From positions 2,456,001-2,520,000 of the forward strand of contig NZ_CP029425.2 of NCBI RefSeq assembly GCF_002278135.3: 64,000 nucleotides of DNA. The letters run 5' to 3'. Below are positions 33,195 to 44,217 of the stretch, one piece after another. Source of the stretch: Bradyrhizobium ottawaense (lineage in GTDB: Bacteria; Pseudomonadota; Alphaproteobacteria; Rhizobiales; Xanthobacteraceae). A program made the position numbers and the translations under genes. Position 1 is the first letter of the stretch; every line of letters begins with the position of its first letter. The notes beneath the pieces are model-generated. The model was not told the origin of the DNA. It did not search any database and saw only the letters and a list, made by a program, of their open reading frames with translations.

Positions 33195-34664
33195 ATGAGC
33201 AATTCCGCAAGGGCCGAAGCCGTGCTGGCTCTGCATCGTTTCGGGATGGGGCCGCGGCCGGGATCGATCGCCGCCGTCGGGAGCGACCCGCGCGGCGCGC
33301 TGATCGCCGAGCTCGACCGCCCGCTCGCGCTCACCGCGGCGAGCGCTCTGCCCCCCAGTGCGAAAGCCTATCGCACCGTGGCCGATGCCAATGCGCGGCG
33401 AGCCGCGCGGGCCAAGCAGGCGCAGCAGCAGGCCAAGAAGCAGCAGATGGCGTCGGCTGGCTCGGGCGATCAGGCCGAGGCGCGGCCCGAGGGGCAGGCA
33501 CAGGGCTATGCCCAGGAAAAGGATGCGGCCGAGATGGCGGCGAAGCAGGCGGCCGACGCCATTCCCGATCCAGGGCGTCCGATCTACCTGCAGGAAGCCA
33601 AGCTCCGCACGGAAGCCGCGCTCACGGCCGATATCGGTTTTGCCGAGCGGCTGGTCTGGTTCTGGTCCAACCATTTCTGCATCTCGGCCAACAAGATCCA
33701 GAGCATGTCCGGTGCCTATGAGCGCGAGGCGGTTCGCGCCAACGCGCTCGGCCGCTTCGTCGATCTCCTGCTGGCCGTCGAAGGCCATCCGGCCATGCTG
33801 TTCTATCTCGACAATCTGGAATCGATGGGCGCCAACTCGACGGCCGGCATCAATCGCAACCGCGGCCTCAACGAGAACATCGCGCGCGAGATCATGGAGC
33901 TGCATACGCTCGGCGTGCGCACCGGCTACACCCAGGACGACGTCATCAGCTTCGCCAACGTGATGACCGGCTGGACGCTGGTGCCGCCCGGCGCCGATCC
34001 CCAACATGGCGGCGAGTTCACCTTCAATCCGCGGCTGCACGAGCCCGGCGGACAGACCCTGCTCGGTAAGCGCTACGAGCAGGAGGATGTCGAGCAGGGC
34101 CGTGCCGTGCTGCGCGATCTCGCCGCGCATCCGGCGACCGCGACCCATGTCGCGACCAAGCTCGCGCGCCACTTCGTCACCGACGCGCCGCCGCCCACTC
34201 TGGTCGAGCAGATGACGAAGAGTTTTCGTGAGACCGATGGCGATCTCAAGCAGATCGCGATCGCGATGGTGTCGTCCGACGAGGCGTGGCGCGCGCCGCC
34301 GGCAAAGCTCAAGCGTCCGAGCGAATGGGTCGTCGGCATGGTGCGTGCGACCGGCATCACGCAGGTCGATCCCGTCCTCTACACCGGCGGCCAGCAGCTG
34401 CTCGGCGAGCCGCTATGGCGTCCGTCCGCGCCCAAGGGATATCCGGATGACGAAGCGAGCTGGATCGACGGCGTCGGCCGCCGGCTCGACGTCGCCAACA
34501 ATTTTGCCGAGCGCATATCCGGCATGGCCGATCCGCAAGCCATCGTCGAGGACGTCTTTGCATCCGAGATCGCGGCCGAGGTGAAGCAGGCGGTCGGCCG
34601 CGCCGAGAGCCGGCAGCAGGCGCTGGCGCTGCTGTTCATGTCGGCGGATTTTCAGAGGAGGTGA
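33195..34664 (+). CDS. DUF1800 family protein
   Basis: 489 residues. Family hallmarks include the opening LALHRFGMGPRPGSIAAVG, the central RLVWFWSNHFCIS, the LGVRTGYTQDDV segment and the C-terminal PKGYPDDEASWID. No signal peptide is obvious. An Ala/Gln/Lys-rich stretch (about residues 60-115) looks like a flexible insert. DUF1800 genes are nearly always paired with DUF1501 genes, as here. The biochemical role is unknown. Confidence 0.9.
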   Translation: MSNSARAEAVLALHRFGMGPRPGSIAAVGSDPRGALIAELDRPLALTAASALPPSAKAYRTVADANARRAARAKQAQQQAKKQQMASAGSGDQAEARPEGQAQGYAQEKDAAEMAAKQAADAIPDPGRPIYLQEAKLRTEAALTADIGFAERLVWFWSNHFCISANKIQSMSGAYEREAVRANALGRFVDLLLAVEGHPAMLFYLDNLESMGANSTAGINRNRGLNENIAREIMELHTLGVRTGYTQDDVISFANVMTGWTLVPPGADPQHGGEFTFNPRLHEPGGQTLLGKRYEQEDVEQGRAVLRDLAAHPATATHVATKLARHFVTDAPPPTLVEQMTKSFRETDGDLKQIAIAMVSSDEAWRAPPAKLKRPSEWVVGMVRATGITQVDPVLYTGGQQLLGEPLWRPSAPKGYPDDEASWIDGVGRRLDVANNFAERISGMADPQAIVEDVFASEIAAEVKQAVGRAESRQQALALLFMSADFQRR

Positions 34665-34666
34665 GC

Positions 34667-35914
34667 ATGGGCGTCAATCATCTGCCCACGCGGCGCGAGC
34701 TTCTGGTCGGCTCCGGTGCGCTGTTCGCATGGAGCCAGATGCCCAGGATCGCGCGCGCCGAAGGCCGCGACCCGCGCCTGCTCGTCATCGTGCTGCGCGG
34801 CGCGCTCGACGGCCTCGGTGCCGTCGCGCCGGTCGGCGATCCCGACTGGATCTCCTTGCGCGGCGATCGCGCGCTGCTGCTGGACGGCAAGCCGCCGGCG
34901 CTGCCGCTCGACGCCTTCTTCGCGCTCAACCCGGCGATGCCGAATTTGCACCGGCTCTACAGGAGCGGCAAGGCGGCGATCGTCCATGCCACGGCCACGC
35001 CCTATCGCGAGCGTTCGCATTTCGACGGCCAGGACGTGCTGGAGAGCGGGCTTGTCAAGCCCGGTATGACCAGCTCGGGATGGCTCAACCGCGCGCTGCT
35101 CGCGCTGGAATCGGGCGGCCGCGTCGACCCGCGCGGTAGCCGCGCGCTCGGCATCGGCTCGGTGACGCCGCTGGTGGTGCGCGGCTCCGCGCCTGTGATG
35201 ACGTGGGTGCCGCAAAGGCTCTTGCCGGCGAGCGAGGACACGCAGAGCCGCCTGCTCGATCTCTACCAGCACACCGACCCGAAGCTCGCGACCGTGCTGC
35301 AGGCGCGCATGAAGCTCGCTTCGCTCAGCGGGGCGCCGGGCACGGGCGAGGCGATGTCTGACGATCCAACCCTGGCGCCGCCGGGCATCGCACGCGTGCG
35401 CGCCTACTTCGCAGACGCCGCCGGCACGGCCGCGCGCTATCTCGCCAAGCCCGACGGCCCGCGCGTCGGCGCCATGGGCTTCGTCGGCTGGGATACGCAT
35501 ATCGCGGAAGGCGCGGCCTCGGGCCAGCTCTACAATCTGCTCGGTGCGCTCGACGGCGCCTTCGTCGCGATCGAGAGCAACATGGGCGAAGCCTGGAAGG
35601 AGACGGTGGTGGCCGTCGTCACCGAGTTCGGCCGCACCGCCCGCATCAACGGCACGCAGGGCACCGATCACGGCACCGGCACGGTCGCCTTCCTGATCGG
35701 CGGCGGGCTCGCCGGCGGCCGTGTGATCGCGGACTGGCCGGGACTGAAGCCGGCGCAGCTGTTCGAGGATCGCGACCTCAAGCCGACCACCGATCTGCGC
35801 GCCGTGCTCAAGGGCCTGCTGAGGGATCATTTGCGCGTCGAAGAGACAGTGCTGGCGGAAACGGTCTTTCCCGGCAGCGCAGACATCAAGCCGATGGGGG
35901 GCCTTGTGGCCTGA
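34667..35914 (+). CDS. DUF1501 family protein, Tat-exported
   Basis: 415 residues with a twin-arginine signal (TRRELLVGSGALFAWS, then a cleavage-like IARAEG). The mature protein has the sulfatase-like DUF1501 fold: LLVIVLRGALDGLGAV at its start, HFDGQDVLESG in the middle, and TEFGRTARINGTQGTDHGTG with a conserved acidic/His cluster. The ATG at 34667 follows GAGGAGGTGA, which also spans the DUF1800 stop, so the pair is coupled. Likely periplasmic; substrate unknown. Confidence 0.9.
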   Translation: MGVNHLPTRRELLVGSGALFAWSQMPRIARAEGRDPRLLVIVLRGALDGLGAVAPVGDPDWISLRGDRALLLDGKPPALPLDAFFALNPAMPNLHRLYRSGKAAIVHATATPYRERSHFDGQDVLESGLVKPGMTSSGWLNRALLALESGGRVDPRGSRALGIGSVTPLVVRGSAPVMTWVPQRLLPASEDTQSRLLDLYQHTDPKLATVLQARMKLASLSGAPGTGEAMSDDPTLAPPGIARVRAYFADAAGTAARYLAKPDGPRVGAMGFVGWDTHIAEGAASGQLYNLLGALDGAFVAIESNMGEAWKETVVAVVTEFGRTARINGTQGTDHGTGTVAFLIGGGLAGGRVIADWPGLKPAQLFEDRDLKPTTDLRAVLKGLLRDHLRVEETVLAETVFPGSADIKPMGGLVA

Positions 35915-35920
35915 AGCGCG

Positions 35921-36076
35921 ATGTGCACGCTGACGCAACGAGAGCTCGATTTTCTCGCCAGCTTGAAGGCGACTTGGCGACGGCTCTATTGGCGTGAGTT
36001 CGCGCGTCTTCTCGAGGAGGGGGCAGAGTCCGGCGAGACTCGTGTCGATATTTGCCCCGCCTCGCAAAGGACATGA
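35921..36076 (+). CDS. Possible small protein of 51 residues
   Basis: An open frame starts 6 bases after the DUF1501 stop and ends 12 bases before the next gene, filling most of the gap. It contains LTQRELDFLASLKATWRRLY and REFARLLEEGAE, which would form amphipathic helices. No ribosome-binding site is obvious and no family is recognised. It may be a genuine small ORF or a remnant. Confidence 0.35.
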   Translation: MCTLTQRELDFLASLKATWRRLYWREFARLLEEGAESGETRVDICPASQRT

Positions 36077-36088
36077 GGAGAAGCCTGG

Positions 36089-37258
36089 ATGAGACGCCGC
36101 CGGTTCATTTCACTTCTCGGGGCAGCCGCGCTGGCGCCGCTCTCCGCTCCGCCAGTATCTGCGGAGCCATCTGGCGGCTGCGGTGTTCCGCTTGCGCGAG
36201 ATGATGGCTGGCCTGCCGGCTCCGTCAACGACGATGGGCTCGTCAACCGCGACGTGCTGTGCAGGATGGGGGATCGGCTCGCATCAAGCGATGCCAACAT
36301 TCATGCAGTTCTGGTCGCCCGCGACGGCAAGCTGGCGTTCGAACGTTACTTCAAGGGCGCCGACGAGATACCCGGCTACATCTACGGCCGCCGGGTCGAA
36401 ACCATCGCCTTCGATGCCGATACGTTGCACAACATGAAGTCTGTTTCGAAGAGCGTTGCATCTCTCGTCGTCGGGATTGCGATCGATCGCGGGCTGATAC
36501 GCGGCGTCACCGAGCCGATCTTCAGCTTCTTCCCCGAGCTGTCCGACTTGCGTTCTCCCGAAAAGGACCGCATCCGGCTGGCGCATGTGCTCACCATGTC
36601 GATGGGCCTGAAGTGGGTCGAGGCGACACCCGCGACGGGAGACGACGACAATGACGAGACGCGGATGCATATGGCATGGGATCCGTGTCGCTACGTTCTC
36701 GGTCTTCCCGTGACCGCCGCGGCAGGGCAGGAGTTCTTCTACAACACCGGCGCGCTCACGCTTGTGTCGGCCATCATCCGCAAGGCGACTGGACGTCCCC
36801 TCGACGAATTTGCGCGCGAGAATTTGTTCGAACCTCTGGGTATAACCGGCACGGCGTGGGGCCGGTACAGGGGGGATACCGATGCCGGAGGAGGATTGCG
36901 CCTGCGGCCGCGCGACATGGCCAAGATCGGCCAACTCGTGCTTGCGGGCGGTCGCTGGAACGACCGCCAGATCGTTTCCAAGGCATGGATCGAGGCTTCG
37001 ACGGCGGAGAAGATCAAGGCGACGGACGATCAATCCTACGGATATCTGTGGTGGCGCGGCCAAGCGCGCCTCAATGACCGGAAGGTCGCCTGGGTCGGCG
37101 CGCTGGGGCGCGGCGGGCAGTCGATCCGCATCGTGCCGGAACTCGATCTCGTCGTCGCAGTGACTGCGGGTTACTATCAGGACTACAGCCCGAAAGCGTT
37201 TCAACTCCAGTTCGGTATATTCAGGGACGTCCTGCGCGCGATCCCGCCTCCGGCCTGA
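36089..37258 (+). CDS. Class C beta-lactamase-fold serine hydrolase, Tat-exported
   Basis: 389 residues with a twin-arginine-like signal (RRRRFISLLGAAAL, cleavage near VSAEPSG). The SxxK motif is S118-V-S-K121 within NMKSVSKSVASLVVGIA, and the YxN-type triad residue set is Y218-N-T. A GAGGAGAAG ribosome-binding site precedes the ATG. Fold members include AmpC, D-aminopeptidases and esterases. This one resembles the broad 'serine hydrolase' group rather than true AmpC, so beta-lactam resistance should not be assumed. It lies downstream of the BlaI-type regulator. Confidence 0.9.
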   Translation: MRRRRFISLLGAAALAPLSAPPVSAEPSGGCGVPLARDDGWPAGSVNDDGLVNRDVLCRMGDRLASSDANIHAVLVARDGKLAFERYFKGADEIPGYIYGRRVETIAFDADTLHNMKSVSKSVASLVVGIAIDRGLIRGVTEPIFSFFPELSDLRSPEKDRIRLAHVLTMSMGLKWVEATPATGDDDNDETRMHMAWDPCRYVLGLPVTAAAGQEFFYNTGALTLVSAIIRKATGRPLDEFARENLFEPLGITGTAWGRYRGDTDAGGGLRLRPRDMAKIGQLVLAGGRWNDRQIVSKAWIEASTAEKIKATDDQSYGYLWWRGQARLNDRKVAWVGALGRGGQSIRIVPELDLVVAVTAGYYQDYSPKAFQLQFGIFRDVLRAIPPPA

Positions 37259-37318
37259 GCTGGAGCCGGCCACCGTCAGGGCAATCGCATATGGCATTTC
37301 CGCCAGCTGAGCGCGCGC

Positions 37319-37445
37319 CTCGTCCTTCGAGACGACGCGCTTCGCGGTCTCCTCATCAGGATGAGGCTAAGCGGCATCGGTGCCCGTCAAGACTGCTGCC
37401 GCACACTCCGTCCTCATCCTGAGGGCCCGCCAGCGGCGGGCTGTC
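37319..37445. repeat. Dispersed intergenic repeat (CTCATCCTGAGG type)
   Basis: Within the roughly 320-base gap before the RlpA gene lies CTCGTCCTTCGAGACGACGC, then the palindrome CCTCATCAGGATGAGG (37351-37366) and a second CCTCATCCTGAGG near 37412-37424. This is the usual form of a rhizobial intergenic repeat. The remainder of 37259-37580 shows no gene. Confidence 0.6.
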
Positions 37446-37580
37446 CCGATTCAGGACGCGTCACTGTGGTCGAATCGTCACAGCTGACGCGAAACGGCGG
37501 CGGCCCCACGCCCGCTTTTGTTCCGACAAGGTTCTGCCCTCATTGCCCACCGAAATTCCGTGCAGTTCGGAGGGCGCATC

Positions 37581-38099
37581 ATGTCTCGCATTGCACGTGC
37601 CGAAACTGCCCGGATTTCGCTGGCAACCTCGAGCCGGCTGCTGCTGGCCATCGTCGGGGCCGCCTCGCTCGCCGCCTGCGCGCAATCGCCGGTCGGCCGC
37701 CAGAAGGCCGATCTCGCGGCCACCGGCCGGCAGGCCGCGGTCGAGCGGCCGCACCGGGTGGCGGCGCTGCATCCAAGGCCGGTCAGCCGGGTGCGCATTC
37801 CCGATGGCGATGCAAAGCAAGCGACCTCGCACGGCGTTGCCAGCTTCTATTCGGATACGGAGACTGCGAGCGGCGAGAAGTTCGACAAGAACGAATTGAC
37901 CGCGGCCCATCCGACCCTGCCATTCGGCACCAAGCTGCGCGTCACCGACGTTTCCTCCGGCCGCTTCGTGACCGTCAGGGTCAACGATCGCGGTCCCTAT
38001 ATCCGCGGACGCGTCGTCGACGTCTCGCCTTCCGCGGCCGAGGCGCTCGGCATGGTCGATAGGGGCATCACCAATGTCCGGCTCGACGTCGTGCAATGA
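37581..38099 (+). CDS. rlpA: RlpA-like septal-ring lipoprotein
   Basis: 172 residues; ATG 37581 follows GGAGGG. The signal peptide ends in a lipobox (SLAACAQS), so the protein is lipid-anchored. The C-terminal double-psi beta-barrel has GVASFYSDTETASGEKFDKN, then FGTKLRVTDVSSGRFVTVRV and NDRGPYIRGRVVDVS, with the catalytic Asp of RlpA-type lytic transglycosylases. A second, secreted RlpA-like protein lies at 58317-58628. Confidence 0.9.
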   Translation: MSRIARAETARISLATSSRLLLAIVGAASLAACAQSPVGRQKADLAATGRQAAVERPHRVAALHPRPVSRVRIPDGDAKQATSHGVASFYSDTETASGEKFDKNELTAAHPTLPFGTKLRVTDVSSGRFVTVRVNDRGPYIRGRVVDVSPSAAEALGMVDRGITNVRLDVVQ

Positions 38100-38214
38100 G
38101 GCCCGGCCCGTCGAGATCAACCCGCGCACTTAACCGGCTGTTAGCTGCTCTGTCGCACCATGGGTGTCCAACAAGTCGGGGCTCCAGGTTCGGAGCCTTC
38201 TGGGGAGGCGGCGC

Positions 38215-38370
38215 TTGAACACGATCCAGTATCTCGAAGATCAGGCTGCGCGCGCCGAGCGGCTCGCCAAACGGATCACGGATACGCTGACGATCGAAAG
38301 GCTGCTGACCTTCGCGGGCGAGCGCCGCCGCGAGATCGAGGTCATCGCCGGCAAGCACCGCCGCGCTTAA
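38215..38370 (+). CDS. Conserved-looking small helical protein, 51 residues
   Basis: The TTG at 38215 is chosen because GGGGAGG (38202-38208) lies six bases upstream; an earlier GTG at 38164 would give 68 residues. The product (NTIQYLEDQAARAERLAKRI and onward) is a charged, mostly helical protein without signal peptide or membrane helix. Function unknown; the strong ribosome-binding site and clean frame support translation. Confidence 0.6.
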   Translation: MNTIQYLEDQAARAERLAKRITDTLTIERLLTFAGERRREIEVIAGKHRRA

Positions 38371-38468
38371 CTCCCGCATCCATGCGCTGAACGCATTCGC
38401 CCTCGCTGAGAGGCGCGGAACTTCTTCCTTTTTCCTGCGTCATGACAGTGATTGAAGAGGAGGACGTC

Positions 38469-38555
38469 ATGGGTTTTGGACGAGGTGCTTTGCTTTGGTT
38501 GCTTGGCGTGCCGCTGCCGATCGTTCTGCTGCTGGCATTGTTCTGGCACCACTAA
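38469..38555 (+). CDS. 28-residue single-span membrane protein
   Basis: ATG 38469 follows GAGGAGG. The peptide starts MGFGRGALLWLLGVPLPI and ends ALFWHH: one hydrophobic helix with a Pro-containing centre. Tiny proteins of the pattern 'LLWLLGVPLPIxxLL' are widespread in proteobacteria, though uncharacterised. Its 87-base length makes it easy to miss. Confidence 0.65.
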   Translation: MGFGRGALLWLLGVPLPIVLLLALFWHH

Positions 38556-38625
38556 AGCATGATCCGGACCCGGAGGGCCGCGTTCGCGCGAAGCGCGAAG
38601 CGGTTGTCCGAAGAGATCATGCTCG
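38556..38625. repeat. Dispersed 'AGCATGATC' inverted repeat
   Basis: AGCATGATCCGGA near 38557 and TCCGAAGAGATCATGCT near 38609-38625 form an imperfect inverted repeat around a GC-rich centre. This is a common rhizobial intergenic motif. Confidence 0.55.
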
Positions 38626-38645
38626 ACTGAAAATGTTGCCGCACG

Positions 38646-38674
38646 AAAAGCGCCGCGGAAGCGGCGCTTTTTTT
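38646..38674 (+). terminator. Intrinsic terminator
   Basis: AAGCGCCGC (38648-38656) pairs perfectly with GCGGCGCTT (38661-38669) across GGAA, followed by a T-run to 38674; the preceding A-run makes it usable from the other strand too. It would end transcripts of the small-protein genes upstream and the convergent gene at 38715. Confidence 0.85.
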
Positions 38675-38714
38675 GTTCCTGCGAGCCGAGGCAATCGATG
38701 AGGTGGATGTGTCC

Positions 38715-39029
38715 TCAGCTATGGCTCTCGACGAAGTCGCTGAGATAGTCGGGCAGCTCTATGCCATAGATGTCGCAGCGTGCCTTTATCGCGCCGGCGA
38801 CGTCGGTCGAGATGTCCTTCATCCAATGTTCGAGCGTGTTGAACGAAATCACCTTGATGGGGTCGTTGAAGCAGCCGGCGACGAACTCGCCGATCGTGGC
38901 TTCGAGATCGCTCCGCTCGATGCGAATCTCAGTCGCCTGGTCGAGGCGGTCGATCACCACGAACAGGGTCTTGTCTGCGCCATAGGGCACGACCGGGGGT
39001 AGTACGCCAGCTGCAAGCATGTGAGGCAC
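38715..39029 (-). CDS. Hypothetical protein, 104 residues
   Basis: Soluble alpha/beta-looking protein containing TLFVVIDRLDQATEIRI, PIKVISFNTLEHWMKDIS and PDYLSDFVESH. The arrangement recalls a rhizobial family with a 'VRVVAFNTAEGWSxDVS' signature and unknown function. The GTG at 39029 has AAGG five bases upstream; the ATG at 39020 is an alternative. Confidence 0.65.
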   Translation of the reverse strand: MPHMLAAGVLPPVVPYGADKTLFVVIDRLDQATEIRIERSDLEATIGEFVAGCFNDPIKVISFNTLEHWMKDISTDVAGAIKARCDIYGIELPDYLSDFVESHS

Positions 39030-39105
39030 TCACGCCTTGACTTCCGATCTCCCCTAACGGGAACAACCGGCAGAAAGTTCCTACGCGCCTGCATGTGAAG
39101 CGCCG

Positions 39106-39378
39106 TCAGAGAAATTCTCTCCAGCGCGAGAGCTCGATGACGTGTTCGGGCGAGAGGATGCCGGTCACGAGCGGCGGCTGCGCCGCTGTCCGGATCTCAT
39201 AGAGATGCCGGGTCGTGGCCGGCTTTCCCATGAACGCCGAGATGCACTCGTCCAGAGTGCCTTCCGTTATCGGGTATGATTCCCGGTCCGGCCGGCGCTG
39301 GTTTGCGAGCGACGGCCATTTATGCAGGGCCGCAAGCGCACCGAAATCGACCTTTGACTCCGCAACCGCGTCCCCCAT
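39106..39378 (-). CDS. Hypothetical protein, 90 residues
   Basis: Hydrophilic protein with no signal peptide or membrane helix. It ends in SPEHVIELSRWREFL and contains ITEGTLDECISAFMGKPATT. GAGGTGGG lies upstream of the ATG, supporting the start. No family recognised. It is in the same direction as the gene at 38715 and may be co-transcribed. Confidence 0.6.
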   Translation of the reverse strand: MGDAVAESKVDFGALAALHKWPSLANQRRPDRESYPITEGTLDECISAFMGKPATTRHLYEIRTAAQPPLVTGILSPEHVIELSRWREFL

Positions 39379-39501
39379 CGTCCCACCTCACGCAAAAAAC
39401 ACCCCAGCACGCGGATTTGCGTACCGGGGCCCATACCTGTCGCTGCATCTCGACGCCACAACGCAGCAGCCGGGAAAAGGTTCCCGGCCGCGGTGTCATG
39501 A

Positions 39502-42189
<2,688 letters not shown>

Positions 42190-42416
42190 GACATCCTCCC
42201 GTATGTTTTGTTTTGCCGGCAGGCTATCGCCACATGCACGGCTTGTCATCACAGCAAGTGCAATCTTCGGTAGGCGTTTGCGGCGTCACCGTCGCGCGTG
42301 AATGTTGCGGCACTACACGCACCGCGATGCACAATGGCCGTGATTGCCCGGGCTAATCATGCCCGATCCGCCTGTGTATGCTTGCGGTTACAAGCCACGC
42401 GTACCGGCCGGGCGTC

Positions 42417-42626
42417 ATGACAGAGTTGAGTGAGCGGACCAAAGCGAACATGGACGTCGTCCTGGAGGAGACGTGTAGGCAATTGCCGCATGGCGGCGAT
42501 CACGACAGCCGCAGGTTCATCGCCGAACGCCTGATCGAAGCCGCGCGGGCCGGGCACTCCACGCTCGGCGAGCTCGGCATCGTCGCGCGGCACGCGCTGG
42601 CGGAGATTCTCGCAAAGCGCAGTTAG
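42417..42626 (+). CDS. Hypothetical protein, 69 residues
   Basis: Starts MTELSERTKANMDVVLEE and continues with HDSRRFIAERLIEAARAGHS and an LGELGIVARHALAEI helix. It is hydrophilic and all-helical, with no signal peptide. The shape resembles small rhizobial proteins of unknown role. An upstream in-frame start at 42378 is less likely. Divergent from the monooxygenase fusion. Confidence 0.65.
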   Translation: MTELSERTKANMDVVLEETCRQLPHGGDHDSRRFIAERLIEAARAGHSTLGELGIVARHALAEILAKRS

Positions 42627-42707
42627 TGTGAGCCGGCAGGCTTGCTCCGCCGACGGCCGCGGACGTAACCTGCAGGAAACCGTTCCGCGCATCGAGATGC
42701 ACCGAAG

Positions 42708-44210
42708 ATGCGATCCCTGCTCGCGCTTCTTGCGGCCTCCATTGTCCTGTGTTGCGCCGGCTCGGCCGTGGCGCAGCCGGTCGGACAGTTTCCGTTCGCG
42801 CTGACGCGTGAAGGACAGATGCTCGGCGCCGTCGAAGGTGAGGTGGCCTCGTTCAAGGGACTGGCCTACGCGGCGCCGCCGGTCGGCGCGTTGCGCTGGC
42901 GCCCGCCGCAGCCGACGCCCGAAAGTTCGGAGATGCACACCGCCTACGATTACGGCGCGCCGTGCCTTCAGCCGTCCTTGCCTGATACGAGCGAGGATTG
43001 CCTGACGCTGAACGTGTTCCGCCCCTTCGGGGTCGACGGCCCGCTGCCGGTGATGATGTTCATCCATGGCGGCGGCTTCATCGGCGGCACCGCGAATGAG
43101 CGGCTGTTCGACGGTGCCAGGCTGGCGCAGGCCGGCCTCATCGTGGTCACCGCAAATTATCGCCTTGGCGTGCTCGGCTGGCTCACTGATCCTGCGCTGA
43201 CGGACGGCGGCTCCGGCAATTACGGCCTGATGGACCAGATCGCCGCGCTGCATTGGGTTCATGACAACATCGCCGCCTTCGGCGGTGATCCGCACAATGT
43301 CACCTTGTTCGGCAGCGATTCAGGCGCGACATCGATCGCGCTTCTGATGCTGTCCGCGCAGTCGCGCGATCTGTTCCAGAAGGCCATTCTGCAATCGGTG
43401 CCCGCTCGCGCGCCCCTGCGCTCGGCGCAGGATGCGCAGGCGATGGGCCGGCAGTTCGTGGCGGCGCTCGGACCGCAGGCGGATTTGCGTGCCGCCGGAC
43501 CGCGACGCCTGCTTGCCGCCGAAAGCCGTCTGCTGGAGCAATCGCGGTACGGCTTCGCGCCGATGATGGATGGAGCTCTGGTGGCCGAGGATATCGCGGC
43601 AGGCTTTGCGGCCGGACACCAAAGCCGCATTCCCCTGATCATCGGCTCGAACGACGACGAGACGGGTTTCGACGGCGAGTTCGATGCCAAGGAGGAGCTT
43701 GCAGCGTCAGGCCTCACAAGCGATGAGCTGCGCAAGCTCTATCCTGATCTCGCCAAGCCTGATCTCGCCAAGCCTTCTCTTGTTAAGCCTTCGGATGTTG
43801 CGGCACGATTCTACACCGACAAGGTCTTTTCCGAGCCCGCAAGACTGCTGGCGCGCCTGCATGCCGCAAGCGGCGCGGCGACCTTTCGCTATCGCTTCGC
43901 CTATGTGCCCGAGGCGCGTCGCGCCAATCCTGGGCCTGGGCATGGGCGCGAGCTGCAGTTCATCTTCGGTGCAGAAGGCGTGCCGGGAGCGGGCATCTTC
44001 TCGCGGGCTGATCGCGAGGTCGCAAGCCGCATGCGGTCCTATTGGATCAACTTCGCCAGAAGCGGCGATCCCAACGGTCCCGGTCTGCCGCATTGGGATT
44101 CCGTCGCTGGCCGCGATCGCCTGCTGCTGATCGCGAACGATCACATCGCGAGCGGAGACGACCCCTGGTCGGAGCGTCTCGACCGGATCGCAGGCGAGAG
44201 CAAGAAATGA
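42708..44210 (+). CDS. Secreted carboxylesterase-family (type B) protein with altered nucleophile
   Basis: 500 residues with a Sec signal peptide (cleavage after SAVAQ). The family features are EGEVASFKGLAYAAPPVG, EDCLTLNVFRP, the oxyanion loop MFIHGGGFIGG and the HGRELQFIFG segment with the catalytic His. The nucleophile elbow reads VTLFGSDSGATS, so Asp204 replaces the Ser of the usual FGESAG. An in-frame 15-base tandem duplication (43746-43775) adds DLAKP repeats. The family assignment is firm; esterase activity is doubtful. Confidence 0.88.
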   Translation: MRSLLALLAASIVLCCAGSAVAQPVGQFPFALTREGQMLGAVEGEVASFKGLAYAAPPVGALRWRPPQPTPESSEMHTAYDYGAPCLQPSLPDTSEDCLTLNVFRPFGVDGPLPVMMFIHGGGFIGGTANERLFDGARLAQAGLIVVTANYRLGVLGWLTDPALTDGGSGNYGLMDQIAALHWVHDNIAAFGGDPHNVTLFGSDSGATSIALLMLSAQSRDLFQKAILQSVPARAPLRSAQDAQAMGRQFVAALGPQADLRAAGPRRLLAAESRLLEQSRYGFAPMMDGALVAEDIAAGFAAGHQSRIPLIIGSNDDETGFDGEFDAKEELAASGLTSDELRKLYPDLAKPDLAKPSLVKPSDVAARFYTDKVFSEPARLLARLHAASGAATFRYRFAYVPEARRANPGPGHGRELQFIFGAEGVPGAGIFSRADREVASRMRSYWINFARSGDPNGPGLPHWDSVAGRDRLLLIANDHIASGDDPWSERLDRIAGESKK

Positions 44211-44217
44211 GCTGGAC

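Noticed and set aside
36089..37258. Reading the serine hydrolase next to blaI as a beta-lactam resistance gene
   Set aside because: The class C fold is shared with esterases and peptidases, the receptor lacks a penicillin-binding domain, and the hydrolase is not adjacent to blaI.
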